Shown here: in pieces, positions 17,601-25,835 of the stretch | Layout of the letters: each line of letters starts with the position of its first letter | Position numbering within the stretch: position 1 is the stretch's first letter | NCBI GenBank assembly: GCA_951813545.1 | Contig: OX638352.1 | Coordinates: forward strand, 4,993,966 to 5,057,965 | DNA from: an uncultured Poribacteria bacterium | GTDB lineage: Bacteria; Poribacteria; WGA-4E; WGA-3G | Direction of reading: 5' to 3' | Length of the DNA stretch: 64,000 bases | The notes under the pieces: generated by a model | The model's input: only the letters and a program-made list of their open reading frames with translations | What the model was told of the DNA's origin: nothing | Databases searched by the model: none | Position numbers and translations under genes: made by a program

Positions 17601-20417
17601 TGTACAGTGTAAGTTTCAATTCCCTTCAAACGGGAAAGCGTATCTGAACAGACCGGATGACTACCTCACCAAGGCCTACTTTGAGTTTCAATTCCCTTCA
17701 AACGGGAAAGCGTATCTGAACTCATTGTTGGACACGAAGTTACGGGGGTCACCGTTGGTGAGTTTCAATTCCCTTCAAACGGGAAAGCGTATCTGAACGC
17801 GAAGGAGAAGAACCTTGAAAGTATTAAGATTATTTTGTTTCAATTCCCTTCAAACGGGAAAGCGTATCTGAACTTGTCAGCTAACCAAAATTTGTTTGGC
17901 TCACGATTAGTTTCAATTCCCTTCAAACGGGAAAGCGTATCTGAACAAACGAGAATTTAACGCAGAAGAAGAGCTGAGAAACCGTTTCAATTCCCTTCAA
18001 ACGGGAAAGCGTATCTGAACGAAAGAAAAGACGAGGATCCTAACGAGGCTAGAAGAGCAGGGTTTCAATTCCCTTCAAACGGGAAAGCGTATCTGAACGC
18101 TGGTTTGATGACACTATAGCTGTTGTTGGAGAGATCGTTTCAATTCCCTTCAAACGGGAAAGCGTATCTGAACCCCGAGCTCTTACGCAAGGGGTTGAAC
18201 TTGTATTGAATGGGTTTCAATTCCCTTCAAACGGGAAAGCGTATCTGAACCTTTTTTAGTTTTGTTCATCTGCTCTCCCTTTTCTAGCTTAGTTTCAATT
18301 CCCTTCAAACGGGAAAGCGTATCTGAACTTTTTTCCGGCCCTTCAGGGGTTGGAAAAAATGCCATCAGTTTCAATTCCCTTCAAACGGGAAAGCGTATCT
18401 GAACCATAGAAAAAGGGGAGAAAAGATGAGATTATCAAGGTTTCAATTCCCTTCAAACGGGAAAGCGTATCTGAACAAGGAGCTTCGGGACAATGTGTTC
18501 CAAGTAACCAGTTTCAATTCCCTTCAAACGGGAAAGCGTATCTGAACAAAGGGGATCAGTCCTGATTGGAATGAGTCCACTCACAGTTTCAATTCCCTTC
18601 AAACGGGAAAGCGTATCTGAACTGATGGTACACATCGGTTAGTGGTGTTTAGAACAGAGTTTCAATTCCCTTCAAACGGGAAAGCGTATCTGAACTACAT
18701 AATAAACCGCTTTGGGTTTCCACCGCCAAAGCAAGTTTCAATTCCCTTCAAACGGGAAAGCGTATCTGAACCTTAGCCATTGGCCTCTGTGTTGTTGTGC
18801 ACTCTATTTGTTTCAATTCCCTTCAAACGGGAAAGCGTATCTGAACCCGATGATTTATTGATAGACCCGTGGATGTTGGAAACGGTTTCAATTCCCTTCA
18901 AACGGGAAAGCGTATCTGAACGTGATGCTTGCGAAAAACTTCAGGGCACCACCGAGCCCGGTTTCAATTCCCTTCAAACGGGAAAGCGTATCTGAACCAG
19001 AAACAGAAGAAGCCACCTTGGCAAAAGATGGAACAGTTTCAATTCCCTTCAAACGGGAAAGCGTATCTGAACTTTAAGACTGATGGCAATAGCCATCATC
19101 TTTTTGATCGTCGCGTTTCAATTCCCTTCAAACGGGAAAGCGTATCTGAACCGTAACTGCTTGTTGCGGTAGGGTCTGCCATACTGTTGGGTTTCAATTC
19201 CCTTCAAACGGGAAAGCGTATCTGAACAATTTCTATTTGGGTATCTCTACCCTTCACTGGCCGTAACTAAGTTTCAATTCCCTTCAAACGGGAAAGCGTA
19301 TCTGAACAGATGAAATTGAAAATTTTGATGGCCACTGCCCTGGTTTCAATTCCCTTCAAACGGGAAAGCGTATCTGAACGATTGCTGGTCTGGCAGTATT
19401 GGGAAGGGAGATCGGTTTCAATTCCCTTCAAACGGGAAAGCGTATCTGAACTAAGAGAGCCAAGAAAACCTTTCCCTTACTGGCGAAAAAGTTTCAATTC
19501 CCTTCAAACGGGAAAGCGTATCTGAACCCATCCCAACCGACTTACATGTTCAGAAGATCTTCAAGTTTCAATTCCCTTCAAACGGGAAAGCGTATCTGAA
19601 CTTAGGGTCAAAGCAACCAAAGCCCTTACCACGGGTTTGTTTCAATTCCCTTCAAACGGGAAAGCGTATCTGAACTCTGTATAAAGCTTTCGGTGACGAC
19701 CCGCCAGCCAAGCGTTTCAATTCCCTTCAAACGGGAAAGCGTATCTGAACAAGAAATTTGGATTGTTGTTGCCGGGGCCAACAAAAGGTTTCAATTCCCT
19801 TCAAACGGGAAAGCGTATCTGAACACAATTGGACGAGCTTGTAAACCTATAACCAACAAATAAAGTTTCAATTCCCTTCAAACGGGAAAGCGTATCTGAA
19901 CGGATGTAGAACTGGAGATCAGGGGAGTCACTAAAGGTTTCAATTCCCTTCAAACGGGAAAGCGTATCTGAACGCTACTTACCTTGGCCCATGAAGCCAT
20001 GCATGCATGGCGTTTCAATTCCCTTCAAACGGGAAAGCGTATCTGAACAGGGATATTTATTATCTCCACCAAGGTTGCTTATTTTTGTTTCAATTCCCTT
20101 CAAACGGGAAAGCGTATCTGAACAAAATATCAGAGATACTGAAACCGGTCCTTATTATTAGTTTCAATTCCCTTCAAACGGGAAAGCGTATCTGAACCTC
20201 TGTCCGGGGTTCCGCCCTTCACCTTAGTGATATGTTTCAATTCCCTTCAAACGGGAAAGCGTATCTGAACGCACCGCATAGAACCCTTTAAAGATGTTCT
20301 GGTAAATGTTTCAATTCCCTTCAAACGGGAAAGCGTATCTGAACGAGGGGTTGATAGACTATAGACGAGATGGTGATTTGGTTTCAATTCCCTTCAAACG
20401 GGAAAGCGTATCTGAAC
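14680..20417 (-). CRISPR. CRISPR array, 76 full repeats plus one degenerate, type III-B-associated
   Basis: By eye I count 76 repeats of 37 bp from 14756 to 20417. On the plus strand each begins GTTTCAATTCCC and ends GCGTATCTGAAC. The mean unit is 75.0 bp, so spacers average 38 bp. A degenerate repeat at 14680-14715 marks the old, leader-distal end. On the minus strand the repeat ends in ATTGAAAC, as in many type III/I repeats, and contains a TTCCC/GGGAA stem; with the promoter at 20665-20693 this sets transcription right to left. The 76 full repeats look essentially identical. Many spacers resemble coding sequence in plus-strand sense. Confidence 0.98.
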
Positions 20418-20822
20418 GGACCCCAATTTGCCCCCAGTCTGGCCGTGGCTCCGGAACGCCAAAACCAAACGCGAGCTGCGCAGGGCTTTTTTTGCTTCAA
20501 AATTTACCCCAAAAATCCCGCAAACCCACGTGTGCATTGACCCAAACGCGATTTTTTGGTAAAAACGGCTTGGAATTCAGACACCATCTGCGTTCTTGGG
20601 CAATTTAAGAGGCATCCACACCCGATTACCGAATCGCGTTTGTTGCGTTCGTATTTATGTCTTAAGTATACCTTAAATACGCACAAATGTCAATTTTTTT
20701 TTACGATCTATAGATCAAGACGGAACTTAAAAATACTTGACAGGTCCCCTAAAAATTACTAAAATAAACTGTAGGCGAGCTTTGGCAAATCTATCGCGCT
20801 TTACAATCTCGTCATATTTTTT
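20418..20822 (-). promoter_or_regulatory. CRISPR leader region
   Basis: A non-coding stretch between the newest repeat and the IS1595 copy. It is AT-rich on the promoter side. Transcription starting near 20658 would run through about 240 nt of leader into the array. No ORF is convincing. Confidence 0.8.
20665..20693 (-). promoter_or_regulatory. Pre-crRNA promoter
   Basis: The minus strand has TTGACA (20693-20688), a 17-bp spacer and TATACT (20670-20665), close to the sigma70 consensus and pointing into the array. Confidence 0.8.
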
Positions 20823-21974
20823 CGGAATTAGTCGTTTTGGACTTGGAAGTTTTGATTTTTTTACATTTCTCCGCTCATACCTTCGGTGAGAAACTTCGCG
20901 AAGATATTTTCATCTCGGTAGTTATACTTATAGCAGGTCTCTGCGAGATACAGGGGCGTGTATGCTGTTGAATAGTGATGATGCGATCCATACCACGCCC
21001 GTTTGACGAAAGACCAAAAACCTTCCATTGTGTTGGTATGTATTCCACCCGGCTCCCACTTCTGACTCCGATTCATCGTTTCATGCTTCATCTGTTTACC
21101 GATCTCGCTGTATCCACGATACTGGTCGGTATAGAGTTCGGAGTCTTCGGTTTTCACAAACTTCTTGATAAACTCAGCGATGGTGCTACCTTTGGCATTC
21201 TCGAGGCGTTCCGCGACAACTTTGCCACCTCTTGCGACAACACCAAGCACAACATCTTTTGCCGTGCCACGTCCACGTTTACGGGGTTCGCCTTCTTCCT
21301 TGTCATAGTCTTTCTTGCGTTTGCCACCGATATAGGTCTCATCTGCCTCAACAATCCCTTGGAGTAAGACATTATCCTTCCCCATTTCGGAAACCCGTAT
21401 TGCCATCATCATACGCCAACATGCCTTTTGTGGCAACCCAATATCGCGTGAAAGTTGACAACTTGAGAGGCGCTTCTTCGCATTGGTTTCCATCAGTGAA
21501 ATAGCGAGAAACCATTTCTGAAGTGGTATTTTCGTTCCATGAAAGAGTGTTCCGTGTGTTACCTTGAACGAGGATCGGCAATCGTGGCAATTGTAGCGTC
21601 CGATACGCCCTATAGCCTGTTCGGTGCGACGTCTGACGTGTGGAGACTCACACTGTGGACATTCTGGTGATCCGTGCCATCTGAGACGTTCCAGATACGC
21701 TATACAATCTTCTTGTGTCGGGAACGTCTCCATGATCTTGATCAAATCCATGAGAAAATGTGCCTCTATTTAGGGGTTGCATTTTTCTCACGGATTCTGA
21801 TACAATAATCAGATAAGTGTGAACCGTGAAAAAGCAACCCGCTTTTTGGGGTTCGATAGGGGGACTGCAATCCCCCTACTTTCTTACCTATATTGTATTA
21901 CATAAACCCTTTATTTACAAGGGGTTATCGAACTTTTCTAACAACTTTTTGAAAGTCCAAAACGACTAATTCCG
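20823..21974 (-). mobile_element. IS1595-type insertion sequence, copy 1
   Basis: Ends are GGAATTAGTCGTTTTGGACT and its inverse. The length of about 1152 bp matches copy 2 (1150 bp), which is inverted relative to it. I find no clean 8-bp target duplication, so it may be older or rearranged. It separates the CRISPR leader from the cas genes. Confidence 0.85.
20861..21751 (-). CDS. IS1595-family transposase, copy 1
   Basis: A 296-residue transposase with an N-terminal zinc ribbon (CPQCESPHVRRR ... YNCHDC, about residues 35-60) and the family catalytic core: VEADETYIGGKRKK, LYTDQYRGYSEIG and HTNTMEGFWSFVKRAW. It is close to the copy at 32502-33389 but differs at many positions and by small indels (for example METNAKK versus MANAKK), so the two are not a recent duplication. 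It is complete and may be active. It is read in the same direction as the cas operon. Confidence 0.92.
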   Translation of the reverse strand: MDLIKIMETFPTQEDCIAYLERLRWHGSPECPQCESPHVRRRTEQAIGRIGRYNCHDCRSSFKVTHGTLFHGTKIPLQKWFLAISLMETNAKKRLSSCQLSRDIGLPQKACWRMMMAIRVSEMGKDNVLLQGIVEADETYIGGKRKKDYDKEEGEPRKRGRGTAKDVVLGVVARGGKVVAERLENAKGSTIAEFIKKFVKTEDSELYTDQYRGYSEIGKQMKHETMNRSQKWEPGGIHTNTMEGFWSFVKRAWYGSHHHYSTAYTPLYLAETCYKYNYRDENIFAKFLTEGMSGEM

Positions 21975-22019
21975 TAATATTTTCTATGGAGGAAAGAAAT
22001 TATCGCTAGCAACCAATCT

Positions 22020-22346
22020 TTGAATCGTTTTACAGGCAGGGTCATTAGTTTCTTCATGAATCAATTCATCTGCCTGGTGTACATTATGTTCCTGTTCGCA
22101 GGTGTTGTCTGCGGATTAATTTCGGGTCTTATTGAATATGAAGTTTTCGCGGAGTTGTATAAGAAGGTTACTGGTACAAGTCTACGCTTCTTTTCCATTC
22201 CGTTGTTGATTGTGTTTTCTTTAGAGGTTACTAAAATTTTCCTGGTTTTCCTTGACAAGCAAGCCAGTCTTACGAACAACGACGGATATATCAGTGATCG
22301 AGTTACCTTTAAAAGTAGAGGATTCTTTTTCAAACGCAATGATTGA
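22020..22346 (+). CDS. Small membrane protein in the cas locus
   Basis: A 108-residue protein with two strong hydrophobic segments (about residues 15-37, FICLVYIMFLFAGVVCGLIS, and 57-77, FFSIPLLIVFSLEVTKIFLV). I do not recognise a family. The first in-frame canonical start is TTG at 22020 without a ribosome site; GGAGG at 21988-21992 better fits an in-frame ATT at 21999. Its 3' end overlaps the coiled-coil frame that follows. The two may be one gene split by a frameshift near 22260-22340. It lies between IS1595 copy 1 and cas1 on the opposite strand to the cas genes. Confidence 0.55.
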   Translation: MNRFTGRVISFFMNQFICLVYIMFLFAGVVCGLISGLIEYEVFAELYKKVTGTSLRFFSIPLLIVFSLEVTKIFLVFLDKQASLTNNDGYISDRVTFKSRGFFFKRND

Positions 22347-22776
22347 AGCACACCGAGGGATTCTATCCAAGCTGATGCCATCAGAGGCGGATAGAAAAAT
22401 TGAAAAGTTCAAATCTGATTTGATTGAAACACAAGCAGAGTCTCGCCTTGAATTGTTTCGACAGCATAAGGAGTTCCAGCGTCAGTCACTCAGGGATGCT
22501 CTTGATGCGCTACTTGTCAATGGCAAAATCGGGTTGCGTGGCGAAACTACTAAATACTTTACGACTCAATACCAAGAGTTGGAAGGATCCGTGATGCAAA
22601 TATACAATGAATTTCTTAACGACTGTGAGAAGAGATTTGAAGAGGCTGAAGCGACAAAACACGAAATGATCAGAAAGACGAAAGAGCAAATGATTACAAA
22701 ACGTATTGAAGAATTCACCGAAGCTGTGAATCTCCTGCTGGCGCGCTTCTCAGATATCATCAAGGAGGGGGTCTAA
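22252..22776 (+). CDS. Coiled-coil protein in the cas locus
   Basis: An unrecognised protein of up to 174 residues, charged and helical, with long heptad-like stretches (KIEKFKSDLIETQAESRLEL and KHEMIRKTKEQMITKRIEEF). No catalytic motif is visible. The start is uncertain: the frame opens at TTG 22252, and ATGs at 22339 and 22372 lack good ribosome sites. If joined to the overlapping membrane frame at 22020 it would form a protein of about 250 residues with two N-terminal membrane helices and a cytoplasmic coiled coil. It converges on cas1. Confidence 0.6.
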   Translation: MTSKPVLRTTTDISVIELPLKVEDSFSNAMIEAHRGILSKLMPSEADRKIEKFKSDLIETQAESRLELFRQHKEFQRQSLRDALDALLVNGKIGLRGETTKYFTTQYQELEGSVMQIYNEFLNDCEKRFEEAEATKHEMIRKTKEQMITKRIEEFTEAVNLLLARFSDIIKEGV

Positions 22777-22793
22777 TACGACTCTTTGCGGAA

Positions 22794-22815
22794 GGATGGG
22801 CAGGGATGCCCATCC
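22794..22815. terminator. Hairpin between convergent coiled-coil gene and cas1
   Basis: A perfect 9-bp stem GGATGGGCA / TGCCCATCC with loop GGGA. There is no T-run, so terminator function is uncertain; it also fits the hairpin repeat family. Confidence 0.45.
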
Positions 22816-22834
22816 ATAACGGCGGAAGCGTGTC

Positions 22835-23827
22835 TTAAGCACGGATGAGAAACGGTTTATACGTCGGTTCTTCACCGGTAATCACGCGTGCGAGATGCCT
22901 GACTTGTAGTTCGATACAACGGAGGTAAGTGGTTTTCTCGTTGCGTGTCGGGTGCTGGAAGGTTTGTTGCATGCGTCCATAGTATCCAGTCAGGAATTTA
23001 TCTAACGCTGCTTTGGTAAAACGGATCCCTTTGTCCGTCTGCTCGAAATCCTCGGGACGGATGCGATTGTTGTTAATGATAGAAAGCACATAGCCATCAA
23101 CAATAACCTGTCGGAACTCCTCCATGAGGTCTGATGCCAATGCGGCATGTCCGTGTTTGGGTTGGTGGAAATATCCACAGTATGGGTCGAACCCAACAAC
23201 ATTTGTGAATGCATAAACATGGTTGTGTAGGAGCGTGTAGCCGAGCGAGAGCATGGCGTTGATCGGGTCGGGTGGTGGTCGGAACTGCCGAGTTGTGAAG
23301 CCCCAATCATGTGCCAGAAATTGTCGGAACGCCTGATAATGCGCGGCTGCTCCCGTGCCTTCGTATCCGAGTAGCGATTCCAGGTTCTTGGCACGTTCAA
23401 GTTTTTGCAAAGTCTGACGCGCAGTGCGCGCTGCCGATTCCACCTCTGCATTTTGGGTGCGTTGCCGTTGCGAAAACCGGATAGCGTTCGTTATTTTACC
23501 TCGGACGAAACATTTCGCTAATTCGAGGCACTGTGGCGGGTCTGCAGCAACTGCGTATTGATGCTTTCGGATAAGTGTATCCTTAGCGTAGGGCGGTTGA
23601 AGTTTTCCCTTGTATTTTCCGCGTGAAGAGAGGAACGAGACGGGGATGTTTTTGTTGAGTAGGTATCCCATCGTTGGTGTCGTAATGTGTCCGTTGCCGA
23701 AGATGACGACCTCGTCGAGTTGGACAATTGGGATTTCCTGAAGGACATCTCGTCCTTTTTTCACGATAACTTGGTTTCCAGATTTATGGAGTGCTGCGCC
23801 TTGTTGAGTGATGTAAAGAATTGCCAT
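22835..23827 (-). CDS. cas1: CRISPR integrase Cas1
   Basis: Cas1 is the metal-dependent integrase of spacer acquisition, acting with Cas2. The 330-residue protein shows the metal-binding residues in GYEGTGAAAHYQAF (E156), CGYFHQPKHGHAAL (H221) and ALASDLMEEFR (D233, E236). It is not fused to RT or Cas6; the RT is a separate gene 184 bp upstream on the same strand. AGGAGG lies 6 bp before the ATG. With an adjacent RT, acquisition from RNA is plausible, as shown for RT-Cas1 systems elsewhere, but is only inferred here. Confidence 0.97.
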   Translation of the reverse strand: MAILYITQQGAALHKSGNQVIVKKGRDVLQEIPIVQLDEVVIFGNGHITTPTMGYLLNKNIPVSFLSSRGKYKGKLQPPYAKDTLIRKHQYAVAADPPQCLELAKCFVRGKITNAIRFSQRQRTQNAEVESAARTARQTLQKLERAKNLESLLGYEGTGAAAHYQAFRQFLAHDWGFTTRQFRPPPDPINAMLSLGYTLLHNHVYAFTNVVGFDPYCGYFHQPKHGHAALASDLMEEFRQVIVDGYVLSIINNNRIRPEDFEQTDKGIRFTKAALDKFLTGYYGRMQQTFQHPTRNEKTTYLRCIELQVRHLARVITGEEPTYKPFLIRA

Positions 23828-24011
23828 CTGTTGCCTCCTAAGTAAGTTTTATACAAAAGTTTATTTTTTAAAGCGAAACATGAGGTTGGAAGACCGGAAG
23901 GTTGGAAAGATTGGATTGGAAGGAGGGATGAATGGAAGATTGGAAGCGAGGTGCCTCCAGTTTTCTTTTCACTCCACCAATCTTTTCCTTCCATCCTTCC
24001 TCAACTGAGAA
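23828..24011. repeat. Low-complexity GGAAG-type repeats between RT and cas1
   Basis: Iterations of GGAAGATTGGAAG-like words on one side and CTTTTCCTTCCATCCTTCC on the other form a loose inverted repeat. A TATAAA on the minus strand near 23850 could be a cas1 -10, but the -35 is poor. Confidence 0.4.
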
Positions 24012-25421
24012 TTATACGTCTGTGTTGGCTTTCTGTGTGCCGAGTTTTTTGAAACGCTCACTGAGTTGTGTAACAATGTTCCTGCTGTTCTGGGTTGCAT
24101 GTTGTCCGGCACGTTTGACTTGAACGGCTCCGTGTTTCACGGTACGCTGGAGCTGATTCTGTAAGTTTTTTGCTCGGGATTCAGGGATGGGTTGATAACA
24201 CCCATCGGCGTCAAAGATATGCCCAAGGAATTCAATCCCCGTGTTGAAATCTGCGATGTGCGTCTTTTTGGGGTTCAATTCTAATTTGAGCGTCGCGAGT
24301 TGTTTTTGTGCGTGCTGAAGTGCGTGTCGTGCTCTACCTTCACTTCGACAGAAGAGGAGCAGATCGTCTGCGTATCGTACCATCCGTATGCCTGCACGAT
24401 TCATTGCTTTGTCGAATGGGTGCAGGTAAATATTCGCTAACAACGGTGAGAGTGGTGAACCTTGTATGACACCGATTTTTCGCGGGCGGTTCATCCGTTC
24501 TTTCACGATGCTTCCGACGGTTGGTGCAGCAAGTGCCGCCACTACCAGAGGCGCGATGAGGAGGAGCTGCTTGGTTGCGAGAGGCTTCCACAGCCGTTTG
24601 GCGTTCGCAAGCAGCAGGAGTAATCCGTCTCGTCCTAAGTTCGTCAGCATCTCCTTTCCGGTGTGTGCCAACGGCGCAGCGTGTGCCGCAATTTCGGGTT
24701 CGTCAACAGCCCACTCATCTTCTATTCCTGTGTTTTGATATTCGTTGTCGTGTCCGTAATTAGGTGTACGGTGTAGGATCTGGTTAATCACCTGCTCAAC
24801 GCCTTCACCGAGGTGGTGTACTGTGTTTTCGATATGCGTGCTCCATGTCGGAAGTTTAGGTGGTTGTAAAATACCTCCCATATCCAACCACATCTGAATT
24901 AGGCGGATGATCAAAGGTTCTTTCAGCGATGCTCGAAGAAAACGCATCAGGAGGTGCGTATCCATCCTGTCGAAGAAGTTCTCAATGTCCGCGTGGACAG
25001 CCCATGTATAACCTTCTGCGCGGATAGCGGCGACCTGTGCGATGGCGTGCGGTACGCCGCGATTGGGACGATAGGCGAAGCTGCAGTCAAGAAATTTGGC
25101 TTCATAGATCGGTGAGATGAGGTCGCAAACGGCGCGTTGAACGATCCGATCTTTGAGTGCCAGCACAGAGAGTTCGCGTGTGCCGCCGTTTGATTTTTTC
25201 ATCGTGAACTTTTGAACCGGAAGCGGGTAATAACGTTCTTCCGCAATTTCACGTGAAAGTTGCCGGAGATGTTTCGTAAGGTTTGTTTCAAATTGTTGGA
25301 TGGTAACGCCGTCGCTACCGGGGCCACCTTTGTTGGCACGGACTTTTCGCCATGCGGTGTGTAATGTTTCGGGGTGGCAGAGTTGGTTCGCGAGTGAAGT
25401 GTTCGGTGTATAATCAAACAT
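24012..25421 (-). CDS. CRISPR-associated reverse transcriptase with internal insertion
   Basis: A 469-residue group II intron-like RT (start ATG 25421, with AAGGAG upstream; the frame is open to 25514). RT blocks in order: NKGGPGSDGVTI, LSVLALKDRIVQRAV, CSFAYRPNRG, HADIENFFDRMD (catalytic Asp near 145), QGSPLSPLLANIYL and RYADDLLLF (350-353). Between the palm DIENFF block and QGSP about 130 residues are inserted (185-314), ending in a hydrophobic run LLLIAPLVVAALAAPTVGSI. There is no maturase-endonuclease tail and no intron boundary, so it is not a group II intron. Its place directly upstream of cas1 suggests a role in acquiring spacers from RNA. Confidence 0.93.
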   Translation of the reverse strand: MFDYTPNTSLANQLCHPETLHTAWRKVRANKGGPGSDGVTIQQFETNLTKHLRQLSREIAEERYYPLPVQKFTMKKSNGGTRELSVLALKDRIVQRAVCDLISPIYEAKFLDCSFAYRPNRGVPHAIAQVAAIRAEGYTWAVHADIENFFDRMDTHLLMRFLRASLKEPLIIRLIQMWLDMGGILQPPKLPTWSTHIENTVHHLGEGVEQVINQILHRTPNYGHDNEYQNTGIEDEWAVDEPEIAAHAAPLAHTGKEMLTNLGRDGLLLLLANAKRLWKPLATKQLLLIAPLVVAALAAPTVGSIVKERMNRPRKIGVIQGSPLSPLLANIYLHPFDKAMNRAGIRMVRYADDLLLFCRSEGRARHALQHAQKQLATLKLELNPKKTHIADFNTGIEFLGHIFDADGCYQPIPESRAKNLQNQLQRTVKHGAVQVKRAGQHATQNSRNIVTQLSERFKKLGTQKANTDV

Positions 25422-25835
25422 AGGAATCTCCTTTTTGTTTCTACACGCGCTGATGCTGCGCTTTGTTGAAGACCGAGGAATTGCATTGTGTTCATTGGGA
25501 AAATGAGCGGACATTGAGCAGACGATTGTATAGAGTCTGCAACCGTTGAAAAGGATAGTAAAAAATTTAGAATTATTTTTTTTGAATCGCGGATTATTGC
25601 GGATTTCACAGATTTCGCGGATTTTATAGTAAAACCTATAGTTAATTGGGCACTCTCAAACAGTCTGAATACCTATAACAGGCATTCAGACTGGCACAAA
25701 CTAAAAGTTTATGCTACAAGGACGGGATGTAGAGTTGCACAAACCAAAAGTTTATGCTACAAGGGCGGGATGTAGAGCGTGTTGTTGCCAAGGTGCTGGC
25801 AGTGCTGGCACAGGTTGCGGGAAATAGCACGGGTG
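25422..25835. repeat. Intergenic repeat cluster upstream of RT
   Basis: This contains a solo MITE end (TTATAGTAAAACC, 25624-25636), a perfect 10-bp hairpin CAGTCTGAAT / ATTCAGACTG (25661-25693), and two tandem 43-bp units starting GCACAAAC (25694-25736, 25737-25779). No gene is seen. Confidence 0.6.

Noticed and set aside
15176..20608. Many ORFs of 60-140 residues inside the CRISPR array
   Set aside because: They translate the repeat in three frames (FQFPSNGKAYLN, VSIPFKRESVSE, SFNSLQTGKRI); the 37-bp repeat simply has no stops on this strand.
24012..25421. RT as part of a group II intron
   Set aside because: No maturase/endonuclease tail and no intron-like flanks; it sits in frame with the cas genes.
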